Positions 15,318 to 24,263 of a stretch of 64,000 nt of DNA are shown piece after piece; the first letter of the stretch is position 1; each line of letters starts with the position of its first letter. A model generated the notes under the pieces. It was given only the letters and a program-made list of their open reading frames with translations. It searched no databases and was not told where the DNA came from. Both the position numbers and the translations under genes were made by a program. The stretch is from Blastomonas ursincola (GTDB lineage Bacteria > Pseudomonadota > Alphaproteobacteria > Sphingomonadales > Sphingomonadaceae), in assembly GCF_013607875.1 (NCBI RefSeq), contig NZ_VDES01000001.1:1160073-1224072 (forward strand), read 5' to 3'.

Positions 15318-16580
15318 TCAAGCCTCTACCGCGTCCAGCCCATAGGCCGTGTGCAGCACGCGCACCGCGAGTTCGGTGTAATCCTCTTCGATCAGCACGC
15401 TGACCTTGATCTCGCTGGTCGAGATCGCCTGGATGTTGACGCCGCGATCGGCAAGCGCCTTGAACATGGTCGAGGCAACGCCCGCATGGCTCTTCATGCC
15501 CACGCCGACGACCGAAATCTTGGCGACATTGGTGTCGGGGATGATGCGGTTGAAGCCGATCGATTCCTTGGCGCCTTCGAGCAGGTCGAGCGAACGCGCC
15601 AGATCCGCGGCGGGCACGGTGAAGGTCACATCAGTCTCGCCCTTGTCGCGGCCGACATTCTGGATGATCATGTCGACATTGATCGCGGCCTCGGCCAGCG
15701 GGCCGAAGATGTTCGCCACCGCACCCGGCTTGTCGGGCACGCGGGTCAGCGTGATCTTCGCCTCGTTCTTGTCGTGCGCGATGCCGGTAATCAGCTGGCG
15801 TTCCATGTCCATTCCTTCCAGTTCTTCGTCGCTGACGATCATCGTTCCGGGGATCGTGTCCGCTGCCGGCGCATCATCGTCGATGAACGAGGAGAGCACC
15901 TGCACGCGCACGCCTTCCTTCATCGCCAGGCCCACCGAGCGGGTCTGCAGCACCTTGGCCCCGACGCTCGCCAGTTCGAGCATTTCCTCATAGGTCACAT
16001 TGGCAAGCTTGCGCGCCTTGGCGACGATGCGCGGGTCGGTCGTGTAGACACCGTCGACATCGGTATAGATGTCGCAGCGGTCGGCCTTGACCGCCGCTGC
16101 CACCGCCACCGCCGACGTATCCGATCCGCCACGGCCCAGCGTGGTCACACGGCCATCCTCGCTCATTCCCTGGAAGCCGGGGATCACGGCAATGACGCCC
16201 CTCTGCATCTCGGCGATCAGCGCTTCGGCATCGATGCTGTCGATGCGCGCCTTGGCATGCGCCTCGACGGTCTTGATCGGCAGCTGCCAGCCCAGCCAGC
16301 TGCGCGCGTTGGCGCCGAGCGCCTGCAGCGCGATGGCGAGCAGCCCGCTCGTCACCTGCTCGCCGCTGGCGACGACCACGTCATATTCCGCCGGATCGTA
16401 GAGCGAGTTGGCCTCGCGGCAGAAATTGACCAGCCGGTCGGTCTCCCCCGCCATCGCGGAGACGACCACCGCGACCTCGTGCCCGGCATCCTGCTGGCGC
16501 TTGACGATGCGCGCGACCCTGCGGATGCGCTCTGTCCCGGCCATCGATGTGCCGCCGAATTTCATGACGATCCGTGCCAT
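15318..16580 (-). CDS. lysC: Aspartate kinase
   Basis: 420 residues, catalyses the ATP-dependent phosphorylation of aspartate, first step to Lys, Thr, Met and diaminopimelate. The N-terminal motif VMKFGGTSM and the later GRGGSDTSAVAVAAA are diagnostic of the amino-acid kinase fold; the C-terminal third holds paired ACT domains (KITLTRVPDKPG, KISVVGVGMKSHAG) for feedback control. Length matches the monofunctional lysine/threonine-sensitive class. Downstream nitronate monooxygenase probably shares its transcript. Confidence 0.96.
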   Translation of the reverse strand: MARIVMKFGGTSMAGTERIRRVARIVKRQQDAGHEVAVVVSAMAGETDRLVNFCREANSLYDPAEYDVVVASGEQVTSGLLAIALQALGANARSWLGWQLPIKTVEAHAKARIDSIDAEALIAEMQRGVIAVIPGFQGMSEDGRVTTLGRGGSDTSAVAVAAAVKADRCDIYTDVDGVYTTDPRIVAKARKLANVTYEEMLELASVGAKVLQTRSVGLAMKEGVRVQVLSSFIDDDAPAADTIPGTMIVSDEELEGMDMERQLITGIAHDKNEAKITLTRVPDKPGAVANIFGPLAEAAINVDMIIQNVGRDKGETDVTFTVPAADLARSLDLLEGAKESIGFNRIIPDTNVAKISVVGVGMKSHAGVASTMFKALADRGVNIQAISTSEIKVSVLIEEDYTELAVRVLHTAYGLDAVEA

Positions 16581-16650
16581 TGCCCGTTCGTGCTTTCCCT
16601 TATGCGAAGTTCGCCCCTATAACCGGGCGCTGCCATAGAGAGGCCCCATC

Positions 16651-17421
16651 ATGAACGCAAGCACCGGAACCGTGGAAACTCGTAGCGGAACCCCAGCCCC
16701 GCGCAGCGGTACCATCGACCCGAAAGAGGCCGCCCATTTCGGGCGTCTTGCGGCCGAGTGGTGGGATCCCAGGGGCGAATCGGCGATGCTGCACAAGCTG
16801 AACCCCGTGCGCCTGGCCTATATCCGCGCGGCGATCGACCGGCACTGGGCAGAGGCGGGCGCAGCGCGCAAGCCGCTGGCGGGGCGCAGCGCGATCGATG
16901 TTGGCTGCGGCGCGGGGCTGCTGGCAGAACCGCTCGCCCGGCTCGGCGCACGCGTGACTGGGCTCGATGCGGCGGCAGAAAATGTCGCGGCGGCGCAAGC
17001 GCATGCCGAGGCAGTCGGGCTGACGATCGACTATCGCAATGTCGATGTCGAAAAGCTCGAGGGCGAGACGTTCGACCTGGTCACCTCAATGGAGGTGATC
17101 GAGCATGTCACCGATCCTGCCGCATTCATCGCCGCGCTCGAGCGCGCGCTCGCGCCCGGCGGGCTGATGCTGCTCTCCACCCCCAATCGCACGCCCATGT
17201 CCCGGTTGATGCTGGTCGAGGCGGCAGAACGGCTCGGCCAGGTGCCGCGCGGCACGCACGACTGGCACAAGTTCCTCACCCCGGAAGAGCTGACCGCGCT
17301 GCTGAAGGACGCCGGCCTCACCGTCACCGACACGCGCGGCATCGCCTGGGACCCGCTCAAGGGCCTGCACCTTAGCGACAACCTGGCGCTGAATTATCTG
17401 ATGACGGTGGTGCGGGGTTAG
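16651..17421 (+). CDS. ubiG: Ubiquinone biosynthesis O-methyltransferase
   Basis: 256-residue class I SAM methyltransferase that carries out both O-methylations of ubiquinone biosynthesis. Signatures are HFGRLAAEWWDPRGE with LHKLNPVRL, the SAM motif DVGCGAGLLAEPLARLGA, and TSMEVIEHV. The final DPLKGLHLSDNLALNY is conserved in UbiG. It is divergent from lysC with about 70 bp between starts. Confidence 0.95.
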   Translation: MNASTGTVETRSGTPAPRSGTIDPKEAAHFGRLAAEWWDPRGESAMLHKLNPVRLAYIRAAIDRHWAEAGAARKPLAGRSAIDVGCGAGLLAEPLARLGARVTGLDAAAENVAAAQAHAEAVGLTIDYRNVDVEKLEGETFDLVTSMEVIEHVTDPAAFIAALERALAPGGLMLLSTPNRTPMSRLMLVEAAERLGQVPRGTHDWHKFLTPEELTALLKDAGLTVTDTRGIAWDPLKGLHLSDNLALNYLMTVVRG

Positions 17422-17434
17422 GCCTTGCAGGCTT

Positions 17435-17450
17435 GTATCAATTCTGATAC
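17435..17450. promoter_or_regulatory. Palindromic operator of the toxin-antitoxin pair
   Basis: GTATCA and TGATAC form a perfect 6+6 inverted repeat around ATTC, ending 3 bp before the first ATG of the toxin gene. The position fits autorepression by the downstream XRE antitoxin, as known for HigBA-type modules. No Shine-Dalgarno lies between it and the ATG at 17454 or 17460, so the transcript may be nearly leaderless. Confidence 0.65.
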
Positions 17451-17453
17451 GTT

Positions 17454-17777
17454 ATGGCGATGAAGCGGATCGCGTTTCTGGGCGACAGTCTTGCCTGTTT
17501 GCGGGATTTTCCTGAAGAAGCACGCATGGATGCCGGTCATCAGCTGTATCGCGTCCAGAACGGGCTGGATCCGGATGACTGGAAACCGATGAAATCCATC
17601 GGTCCAGGCGTCCGCGAAATCCGGATCAGGGAACGATCCGGCGCTTACAGGATCATCTATCTGGCTACATTGCCCGATGCGGTATTGGTGCTGCACGCAT
17701 TCCAGAAGAAGACCCAGGCCACTGCCCAAAAGGATATCGATCTGGCTACGCGACGATTGAAGAATTGGAGAGATTGA
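17454..17777 (+). CDS. RelE/HigB-like toxin (phage Gp49-like family)
   Basis: 107 residues, basic, of the PF05973 fold: MKRIAFLGDSLACLRDFP, then GVREIRIRERSGAYRIIYLA and VLVLHAFQKKTQATAQKDIDLA, the core strands and C-terminal helix of HigB-type ribosome-dependent mRNA interferases. It is followed after 3 bp by an XRE antitoxin, the reversed toxin-first order typical of higBA. GC is lower than in ubiG or dnaB on either side, fitting acquisition as a module. An alternative start is ATG 17460. Confidence 0.88.
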   Translation: MAMKRIAFLGDSLACLRDFPEEARMDAGHQLYRVQNGLDPDDWKPMKSIGPGVREIRIRERSGAYRIIYLATLPDAVLVLHAFQKKTQATAQKDIDLATRRLKNWRD

Positions 17778-17780
17778 CCG

Positions 17781-18062
17781 ATGGTGCCCGAGATTTTCGA
17801 CAATGTGTTTGATGCTCTGGCAGATACGCCTGCTGAAGCGGCCAATCTCAAGGCCCGCTCCACTCTTATGATAGCCATTATATGTCAGATCGAAAGCTGG
17901 GGTCTGACCCAGGAGGCCGCCTCCGCTCGGCTGGGCATCACCCGCCCGAGACTGAATGATCTGTTGCGCGGCAAGATGAGCAAGTTCTCCCTCGACGCGC
18001 TGGTCAATATCGCCACAGCTGCAGGTCTGGTGTTCGAGATCAACGTCGCGCAGGCGGCTTGA
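17781..18062 (+). CDS. XRE-family antitoxin (HigA-like)
   Basis: 93 residues. The helix-turn-helix region is WGLTQEAASARLGITRPRLNDLLRGK, part of the XRE/HTH_37 antitoxin family, with an N-terminal segment that probably contacts the toxin. It is expected to neutralise the upstream toxin and to bind the palindrome at 17435-17450. The gene ends 11 bp before the convergent dnaB stop. Confidence 0.88.
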   Translation: MVPEIFDNVFDALADTPAEAANLKARSTLMIAIICQIESWGLTQEAASARLGITRPRLNDLLRGKMSKFSLDALVNIATAAGLVFEINVAQAA

Positions 18063-18072
18063 ACTCATTCCC

Positions 18073-19623
18073 CTATTCGTCAAACCCGCCTTCCATATAA
18101 TCCTCGCGGGCCAGATCGCTGAACTTGGTATATTCGCTCTCGAAGCGCAGCTGGACATTGCCGGTCGAACCATGGCGCTGCTTCGCGACGACCACGGTCG
18201 CCTTGCCCTGCACCTTGAGATGGCGTTCCTCCCAGATGCGATATTTCTCGACCTCTTCTGGCGTGCTGTTGTCGTCGGGAACGGTCGGCTGGAGCGCCTG
18301 ATTGTAATATTCGTCGCGATAGATGAAGAGCACGATATCGGCGTCCTGCTCGATCGAGCCGGATTCGCGAAGGTCCGACAGCTGGGGCCGCTTGTCCTCG
18401 CGGCTTTCGACCGCACGGCTGAGCTGCGACAGCGCCATCACCGGCAGCTGAAGCTCCTTGGCGAGCGTCTTGAGGCCTCGGCTGATCTCCGAAATCTCGT
18501 TGACGCGGCCTTCGTTGCGGCCCGTGCCCTGGAGCAGCTGGAGATAGTCGACCACGATGAAGCCGATATCGTGCTTGCGCTTGAGGCGGCGCGCGCGGGC
18601 GCGCAGCGCGGCGATCGTCAGGCCCGGGGTATCGTCGATGAACAGCGGCAGGTCCTCGAGCTCTTGCGAAGCCGCAACCAGCCGCTGGAACTCGTTGCGC
18701 GCGATCTGCCCCATGCGCAGCTTTTCCGAGCTGATCCGCGATTGCTCGGCCAGGATACGCGTGGCGAGCTGGTCGGCGGACATTTCGAGGCTGAAGAACG
18801 CGGTCTTCGCGCCGACATTCTTGTCGTCGGCGACGCCCGCCGCCTTGTCGAGCCGCCAGCGCGCGGCGGCATTGAAGGCGATGTTAGTGGCGAGCGAGGT
18901 CTTGCCCATGCCGGGACGTCCGGCGAGGATCAGCAGGTCCGACGGATGCAGGCCGCCGATCTTGGCGTTGAGATCGGTGAGACCCGTGGTCACGCCCGAG
19001 ACATGGCCGCCGCTATTCAGCGCCTTTTCGACCATCGACAGCGCGGTGCGCGTGGCGACGTTGAACTGCACCGCGCCGCTGGTATCGCCCTCGCCCTGCG
19101 CGACATTGTAGAGCGCCGCTTCGGCGAGCTCGATCTGGCCCATAGGGTCGACCGCCTCGCTGGTGTCCATCGCCTTCTCGACCAGCGAGCGGCCAACCTG
19201 GATCAGCTCGCGCAGCAGCGCGAGATTGTAGATCTGCTCGGCAAAGTCGCGCGCGCCGATCAGCCCGCCGGCATCGCCGGTCAGCCGCGCGAGATAGCGC
19301 ATGCCGCCCAGTTCGCCCAGGCCCGGATCATTCTCGAAGAACGGCTTGAGCGTCACCGGGGTGACGGTCACGTTCTTGTCGATCAGCTTCATGATCTGCG
19401 CGTAGAGCCGCTGGTGAACGCTTTCGAAGAAATGCTCGGCCTTGAGCCGCGCGCCGACCTCTTCCGCAATGCGGTTGTCGATCAGCAGCGCGCCCAGGAA
19501 CGCGGCCTCGGCCTCGATATTGCGCGGCAGCCGCGCTTCGGCGGATTCGCGCGCACTCGGCGCGGCAATCTGGGGCGGCAGCGCCGGCGGCGGTGCGGCT
19601 TGGAGCAGGATATCTTCGGGCAT
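18073..19623 (-). CDS. dnaB: Replicative DNA helicase
   Basis: 516 residues, hexameric 5'-3' helicase of the replication fork. The N-terminal domain (PRNIEAEAAFLGALLIDNRIAEEV in pieces) is followed by the RecA-like domain with Walker A GRPGMGKTSLA, FFSLEMSADQLATR, FIVVDYLQLLQG and the LSRAVESREDKRPQLSDLRESG region. Sequence is continuous with no intein insertion, a common DnaB feature that I looked for. It lies between a toxin-antitoxin pair and UPF0262. Confidence 0.97.
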   Translation of the reverse strand: MPEDILLQAAPPPALPPQIAAPSARESAEARLPRNIEAEAAFLGALLIDNRIAEEVGARLKAEHFFESVHQRLYAQIMKLIDKNVTVTPVTLKPFFENDPGLGELGGMRYLARLTGDAGGLIGARDFAEQIYNLALLRELIQVGRSLVEKAMDTSEAVDPMGQIELAEAALYNVAQGEGDTSGAVQFNVATRTALSMVEKALNSGGHVSGVTTGLTDLNAKIGGLHPSDLLILAGRPGMGKTSLATNIAFNAAARWRLDKAAGVADDKNVGAKTAFFSLEMSADQLATRILAEQSRISSEKLRMGQIARNEFQRLVAASQELEDLPLFIDDTPGLTIAALRARARRLKRKHDIGFIVVDYLQLLQGTGRNEGRVNEISEISRGLKTLAKELQLPVMALSQLSRAVESREDKRPQLSDLRESGSIEQDADIVLFIYRDEYYNQALQPTVPDDNSTPEEVEKYRIWEERHLKVQGKATVVVAKQRHGSTGNVQLRFESEYTKFSDLAREDYMEGGFDE

Positions 19624-19760
19624 CCGGCCATAATCGCCGCAGCCGCCCTGGCGCGCAAGCCGCCTGTACCAATAATCGTGTGGACAAGGCCGGGGAGAGC
19701 GGAACCGACGGGCTTTTTCCGCTTGCCCCGATGCACGGCATAGGGAAAGACGGGAGGATC

Positions 19761-20243
19761 ATGTCCAATCCGCGCATCATCCATGTCGAGCTCGACGAGC
19801 AGACGATTCTGTGGCGCAACGCGGATATCGAGCAGGAACGGCGCATCGCCATTTTCGACCTGATCGAGGACAATTATTTCAAGCCGCTGAAAGCCTATCC
19901 TGACGGCTATGCCGGCCCCTTCCGTCTGCATCTGGCGGTGTTCGAAGGCCGGCTGGCGATCACCATCTCGCGCGAGGACGGCAGCCATCTGGAAACGCTG
20001 GTGCTGGCGCTGGGCCGCTTCCGCCGCCCGATCCGCGAATATTTTGCGATCTGCGACAGCTATTACCAGGCGATCCGCAAGGCGACGGCGCAGGAGATCG
20101 AGACAATCGACATGGCACGGCGCGGGGTCCACAATGATGCCGCCGAGCTGCTGGTCGAGCGGCTGCAGGACAAGATCGAGATCGATTTTGCCACCGCGCG
20201 CCGCCTGTTCACGCTGATCTGCGTGCTGCACATCAAGGGCTGA
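19761..20243 (+). CDS. UPF0262 family protein
   Basis: 160 residues, matches the alphaproteobacterial UPF0262 family: an N-terminal IIHVELDEQTILWRNADIEQER, central FRLHLAVFEGRLAITI, and IREYFAICDSYYQAI, with C-terminal LLVERLQDKIEIDFATARRLFTL. The function is unknown. ATG 19761 has GGGAGGATC just upstream. It is divergent from dnaB and followed by the GH25-like gene after 11 bp. Confidence 0.9.
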   Translation: MSNPRIIHVELDEQTILWRNADIEQERRIAIFDLIEDNYFKPLKAYPDGYAGPFRLHLAVFEGRLAITISREDGSHLETLVLALGRFRRPIREYFAICDSYYQAIRKATAQEIETIDMARRGVHNDAAELLVERLQDKIEIDFATARRLFTLICVLHIKG

Positions 20244-20254
20244 GCCAAAGCGAC

Positions 20255-20947
20255 ATGCGCCCTTCGACCCTGAAACGCTGGACCATCGGCCTTGTCCTGC
20301 TCGCGCTGCTGCTGGCGGTGCTCGGCGGGCTGGTCTGGGGCGGCATCACCGGATGGACCCCTTCGCGCAAGGATTACCCTGTGCAGGGCCTGTATGTCAG
20401 CGCCGCCGATGGCGACCTGGCCTGGCCGACACTGGCGACCATGGGTGCGGATTTTGCCTATGTCCGCGCGAGCGCGGGCGGATCGTTGCGTGACCCGCGC
20501 TTTGCCGCGAACATCAAGGGCGCGCGCGCGGCGGGCATGCGCTACGGCGCGGTGCATGAGTTCAGCCTGTGCGCCAGCGAGGAATCGCAGGCGCAGCAGT
20601 TCATCACCACCGTTCCGCGCGATCCCGACATGCTGCCCCCCGTTGTCAGCCTGGAGCTGAGCGAGGCCTGCAAGAACAGGCCTGATCGCGCCATGCTGCT
20701 TGGCGAACTCAACACCCTGCTCAACCAGATCGAGAACCATGCGGGCAAGCCGGCGCTGCTGCGCATCGGCCGCGATTTCGAGGATGCGTATCAGGTCAGC
20801 GAAGGGCTGGCGCGCACCGTCTGGCTGATCGGCGATTTCGTGCCACCCGACTATGCCGCCAAGCGCTGGGTGATGTGGCAATCGAGCAGTTTCTACCGGA
20901 TCAACGGTGCGCCGGACGGCGTGCGCTGGAATGTGGTGCGACCATGA
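20255..20947 (+). CDS. GH25 (lysozyme)-like membrane-anchored protein with altered catalytic residues
   Basis: 230 residues. Residues 10-30 are a single hydrophobic segment (signal anchor), followed by a GH25-type barrel: DLAWPTLATMGADFAYVRAS, DPRFAANIKGARAAGMRYGA, and QQFITTVPRDPDMLPPV. Active muramidases of this family have Asp in the GIDVS strand and Asp/Glu in a DLEW-like strand. Here these read GLYVS (Tyr47) and SLEL (Ser132, with Glu134 kept), so two of the expected acids are missing and hydrolase activity is doubtful. It overlaps cdd by ATGA. Confidence 0.8.
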   Translation: MRPSTLKRWTIGLVLLALLLAVLGGLVWGGITGWTPSRKDYPVQGLYVSAADGDLAWPTLATMGADFAYVRASAGGSLRDPRFAANIKGARAAGMRYGAVHEFSLCASEESQAQQFITTVPRDPDMLPPVVSLELSEACKNRPDRAMLLGELNTLLNQIENHAGKPALLRIGRDFEDAYQVSEGLARTVWLIGDFVPPDYAAKRWVMWQSSSFYRINGAPDGVRWNVVRP

Positions 20948-21390
20948 ATGACAATATAGGCAGAACCGAATTGCTGGAGGCAGCGCGGGCAGCGGCGCTG
21001 ACGGCCTATGCCCCCTATTCGGGCTTTCATGTCGGCGCGGCCTTCCGCTTTGCCGATGGCACGATCGTGACCGGCAGCAATTTCGAGAATGCAAGCTATG
21101 GCCTCGCCATCTGCGCCGAGACCAGCGCCGCGATCGCCGCGAACCTGCAGGGCCGCCGCACCGGGCTGATCGAGGTCGCGATCATGGGCGGGCCACTTGG
21201 GCCCGATGGCCAGCTTGCGCCGGGTCCGCATCCGGTGACGCCCTGCGGCCGCTGCCGCCAGGTGATGAACGAACTGGCGCAACTGGGCGGGACTGATCCG
21301 ATCGTCTATTCGGGCCACGCGACGGGCGCAATCGAGCACCGGCTGTCGGTGCTCTTGCCAGCCGCGTTCGGCCCGGCCAATCTGGAATGA
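20944..21390 (+). CDS. cdd: Cytidine deaminase
   Basis: 148 residues, homotetrameric-type cytidine deaminase that converts cytidine and deoxycytidine to the uridines. The zinc site is CAE in AICAETSA plus PCGRCRQV; the substrate motif GSNFENASYGL precedes it. Start overlaps the upstream stop (ATGA). With dcd following across a repeat, this is a small pyrimidine salvage neighbourhood. Confidence 0.95.
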   Translation: MNDNIGRTELLEAARAAALTAYAPYSGFHVGAAFRFADGTIVTGSNFENASYGLAICAETSAAIAANLQGRRTGLIEVAIMGGPLGPDGQLAPGPHPVTPCGRCRQVMNELAQLGGTDPIVYSGHATGAIEHRLSVLLPAAFGPANLE

Positions 21391-21401
21391 TGCCGCCATC
21401 C

Positions 21402-21471
21402 CGTCACCCCCGCGCACGCGGGGGTCCCGCTTTGCAGCGCTAGCGGGATTCCCGCTTTCGCGGGAATGACG
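21402..21471. repeat. Short inverted-repeat element, copy 2 of 3
   Basis: Same ends as at 8686-8767 (CGTCACCCCCGCG and CGCGGGAATGACG), with a shorter centre. It sits between cdd and dcd on the same strand, so if they share a transcript it lies inside the mRNA and would fold as a hairpin. Confidence 0.9.
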
Positions 21472-21489
21472 AAGTTAGAAGGAACGAGA

Positions 21490-22044
21490 ATGTCCATCCT
21501 TTCCGACAAATGGATCCGCACCCAGGCGCAGGAACACGGCATGATCGAGCCGTTCGTGGAAGCCCAGCGGCGCGATGGCTGCATCTCCTACGGCCTGTCC
21601 TCCTATGGCTATGACGCGCGGGTGGCGGACGAGTTTAAGATCTTCACCAACGTCAACTCCTCGGTGGTCGACCCCAAGGAATTCGATCCGGCGAGCTTTG
21701 TCGATCGCAAGACCGATGTCTGCATCATCCCGCCCAACAGCTTCGCCCTCGCCCGCACGGTCGAATATTTCCGCGTGCCGCGCGACGTGCTGGTCATTTG
21801 CCTTGGCAAATCGACCTATGCGCGCTGCGGCATCATCGTCAACGTCACCCCGCTCGAGCCGGGCTGGGAGGGACATGTGACGCTGGAATTCAGCAACACC
21901 ACGCCGCTGCCCGCCAAGATCTACGCCAACGAGGGCGCGTGCCAGTTCCTGTTCCTCAAGGGCAACGAGCCGTGCGAGACCAGCTATGCCGACCGCGCGG
22001 GCAAATATATGGGCCAGCGCGGCGTGACATTGCCCCGGCTTTGA
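21490..22044 (+). CDS. dcd: dCTP deaminase
   Basis: 184 residues, converts dCTP to dUTP for thymidylate synthesis. The trimeric dUTPase-like fold is marked by [37 protein letters not shown] and EGACQFLFL. Length equals the E. coli-type enzyme. ATG 21490 is preferred with GGAACGAG just upstream; the upstream in-frame start falls in the repeat. Confidence 0.96.
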   Translation: MSILSDKWIRTQAQEHGMIEPFVEAQRRDGCISYGLSSYGYDARVADEFKIFTNVNSSVVDPKEFDPASFVDRKTDVCIIPPNSFALARTVEYFRVPRDVLVICLGKSTYARCGIIVNVTPLEPGWEGHVTLEFSNTTPLPAKIYANEGACQFLFLKGNEPCETSYADRAGKYMGQRGVTLPRL

Positions 22045-22086
22045 CCCACAAGCACGCACTATAACATCACAGCAGGAGAGAGCCTC

Positions 22087-23271
22087 ATGTCCGCACGCGA
22101 TTCGCGCGAGTTCGACGTCATCGTCTATGGTGCCAGCGGCTTTACCGGGCGTCTGGTCGCCGAATATCTGCAAAACACCTATGGCCAGGGCGGCGATGCG
22201 CCCAAATGGGCGGTCGCGGCGCGCTCTGCCGACAAGATGGCAGCGGTGCTTGCAGAGATGGGCCTGCCCGCCGACACCCCGATCGTCGTTGCCAATGCCG
22301 ACGAGCCCGAGACCATTGACGCGATGGCCAAGCGGACGAAGGTCGTGCTGACCACGGTCGGTCCGTACCAGCTCTATGGCGAGCCGCTGGTCGCCGCCTG
22401 CGCCGCCAATGGCACCGATTATGTCGACCTTTGCGGCGAACCCGCCTGGATGCGCCAGATGATCGACAAGTATGACGCCGCGGCAAAGGAAAGCGGCGCG
22501 CGAATCGTGTTCTCCACCGGCTTCGATTCGATCCCGTTCGATCTCGGCGTGCTGATGCTGCAGAAGGAATGCGTCAGCCGCTTCGGCAAGCCCGCCCCGC
22601 GCGTCAAGGGCCGGGTCCGCGCGATGCAGGGCACCTTTTCGGGCGGCACCGCCGCCTCGCTCAAGGCGACCATGGCCGCGGTCGGGCGCAATCCCGAACT
22701 GCTCGGCTATCTCACCAATCCGTTCAGCCTGGCGGGCGGCTTCGAAGGCCCGGCCCAGCCCAAGGGCAACAAGCCCGAGCATGACGACAAGCTCGGCAGC
22801 TGGGCCGCGCCGTTCATCATGGCGCCGATCAACACCAAGAATGTCCATCGCACCAATGCGCTGCTCGGCCACCCTTATGGGCAGGATTTCGTCTATGACG
22901 AGATGATGCTGACCGGCCCCGGCGAGAAGGGCGAGGCGATCGCCAAGCATATTGCCAGCACCGACATGATGGGCGGCGAAGGCGGCCCCAAGCCCGGAGA
23001 AGGCCCGAGCAAGGAAGAGCGCGAGAACGGCTTCTACGACGTGCTTTTCGTTGCCGAGATGCCCGATGGCCAGGTGCAGCTCTATGGCGTCAAGGGCGAC
23101 AAGGACCCCGGATACGGCTCCACCAGCAAGATGATCGCCGAAAGCGCACTCGGGCTGATCGACGACGTGCCCGAAGGCCCCGGAGGCATCACCACCCCCG
23201 GCGCGGTGCTGGGCGAGCATCTCGTCAAGCGGCTGGTCGCCCGGGCCGGATTGAGCTTCGCGGCGGAGTGA
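22087..23271 (+). CDS. Saccharopine dehydrogenase-like / trans-acting enoyl reductase-like protein
   Basis: 394 residues. The N-terminal Rossmann motif is VYGASGFTGRLVAEYL, followed by TTVGPYQLYGEPLVAACA and DLCGEPAWMRQMI, then DSIPFDLGVLML. This layout is shared by saccharopine-dehydrogenase-like reductases and the mycobacterial trans-acting enoyl reductase Rv2953. The substrate is unknown; no polyketide or lysine-degradation genes are adjacent. A Shine-Dalgarno CAGGAGAG precedes ATG 22087, and a strong hairpin follows the stop. Confidence 0.88.
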   Translation: MSARDSREFDVIVYGASGFTGRLVAEYLQNTYGQGGDAPKWAVAARSADKMAAVLAEMGLPADTPIVVANADEPETIDAMAKRTKVVLTTVGPYQLYGEPLVAACAANGTDYVDLCGEPAWMRQMIDKYDAAAKESGARIVFSTGFDSIPFDLGVLMLQKECVSRFGKPAPRVKGRVRAMQGTFSGGTAASLKATMAAVGRNPELLGYLTNPFSLAGGFEGPAQPKGNKPEHDDKLGSWAAPFIMAPINTKNVHRTNALLGHPYGQDFVYDEMMLTGPGEKGEAIAKHIASTDMMGGEGGPKPGEGPSKEERENGFYDVLFVAEMPDGQVQLYGVKGDKDPGYGSTSKMIAESALGLIDDVPEGPGGITTPGAVLGEHLVKRLVARAGLSFAAE

Positions 23272-23277
23272 TCCTGA

Positions 23278-23303
23278 TTCCCCCTCCCCGTCGGGAGGGG
23301 GAA
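23278..23303 (+). terminator. Strong hairpin after the saccharopine-dehydrogenase-like gene
   Basis: TTCCCCCTCCC and GGGAGGGGGAA form a perfect 11-bp stem around CGTC, 7 bp past the stop. No U-tract follows on the plus strand, so it may act as a terminator or a mRNA-stabilising hairpin. Confidence 0.6.
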
Positions 23304-23439
23304 ATGTTGCGCCATTGCGACACAGCGCAGGAATTGCTGCACTTGCGAACACAGGCCCATTGCACTTTGGGCAGATTGGCGCATATAGCAGCCGCACGGG
23401 GCGACGCACGATCACGACAAGAGAAGAAGCGGAAGCATC

Positions 23440-24213
23440 ATGCTGAAGGCCTTGCTGCGCAGAAAGCCCAAACCGGCAGCGCCCATCGATACCGCCACCC
23501 TGCCCGACGGCCAGCGCGTCTATGCGATCGGCGACATCCATGGCCGGCGCGATCTGCTCGACCAGCTGCTCGACAAGATCGTCATGGACGACCGCATGCG
23601 TGGCCCTGCAGACACGCATATCGTGTTTCTGGGTGACCTGATGGATCGCGGCCCGGACAGCGCCGGGGTGATCGATCGCGCGATCGAACTGTCCGAAACG
23701 CTGGGCGACAATGTCCATTTCCTGATGGGCAATCACGAGGAAGTGTATCTCGCCGCCGCCGATGGCGACGAGAAGCTGGTGCGCTTCTTCTGCAAGATCG
23801 GCGGGCGCGAGACGATCCTGAGCTATGACATCAGCCCACAGGAATATAATTCGCTGAGCATGGAGGAGCTGACCGAGCGGCTCACCACGCTGCTGCCACA
23901 AAGGCACCTCGAATTCGTGCGCGGCTTCAAGGACCGGATCGTGATGGGCGACTATGCCTTTGTCCATGCCGGCATCCGTCCGGGCAAGTCGATCGAGGAA
24001 CAGCGCCCCAAGGACCTGCGCTGGATCCGCGAGGATTTCATTCTCGACGAAACACCGCATGACAAGCTGATCGTGCATGGTCACACCATCACCGACGATG
24101 TCGAGGAATGCTCCAACCGCATTGGCATCGATACCGGCGCCTATATGAGCGGTATGCTGACCGCCTTGTGCCTGGAAGGCCGGGAGCGCTGGTATCTCAA
24201 AACGGGCGGCTGA
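23440..24213 (+). CDS. Calcineurin-type metallophosphoesterase (PrpA/ApaH-like)
   Basis: 257 residues with the dimetal phosphoesterase motifs in order: GDIHGR (residue ~30), GDLMDRG, GNHE, and HAGIRPG plus HGHT near the C terminus. This subfamily acts as serine/threonine protein phosphatase or diadenosine tetraphosphate hydrolase. It follows a 170-bp intergenic region containing the hairpin at 23278, and precedes the M28 peptidase by 50 bp. Confidence 0.9.
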   Translation: MLKALLRRKPKPAAPIDTATLPDGQRVYAIGDIHGRRDLLDQLLDKIVMDDRMRGPADTHIVFLGDLMDRGPDSAGVIDRAIELSETLGDNVHFLMGNHEEVYLAAADGDEKLVRFFCKIGGRETILSYDISPQEYNSLSMEELTERLTTLLPQRHLEFVRGFKDRIVMGDYAFVHAGIRPGKSIEEQRPKDLRWIREDFILDETPHDKLIVHGHTITDDVEECSNRIGIDTGAYMSGMLTALCLEGRERWYLKTGG

Positions 24214-24263
24214 CACGCAGCCAAAGCCTTGCGCTGGCAAGGGATTTGCGTCAGCTTGAGCGC

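Noticed and set aside
18073-19623. Intein in dnaB
   Set aside because: The helicase reads continuously at normal length, with Walker A and the DNA-binding motifs uninterrupted.
21475-24240. Minus-strand frame of 921 codons
   Set aside because: Antisense to dcd, the saccharopine-dehydrogenase-like gene and the phosphoesterase, all of which show clear family motifs.
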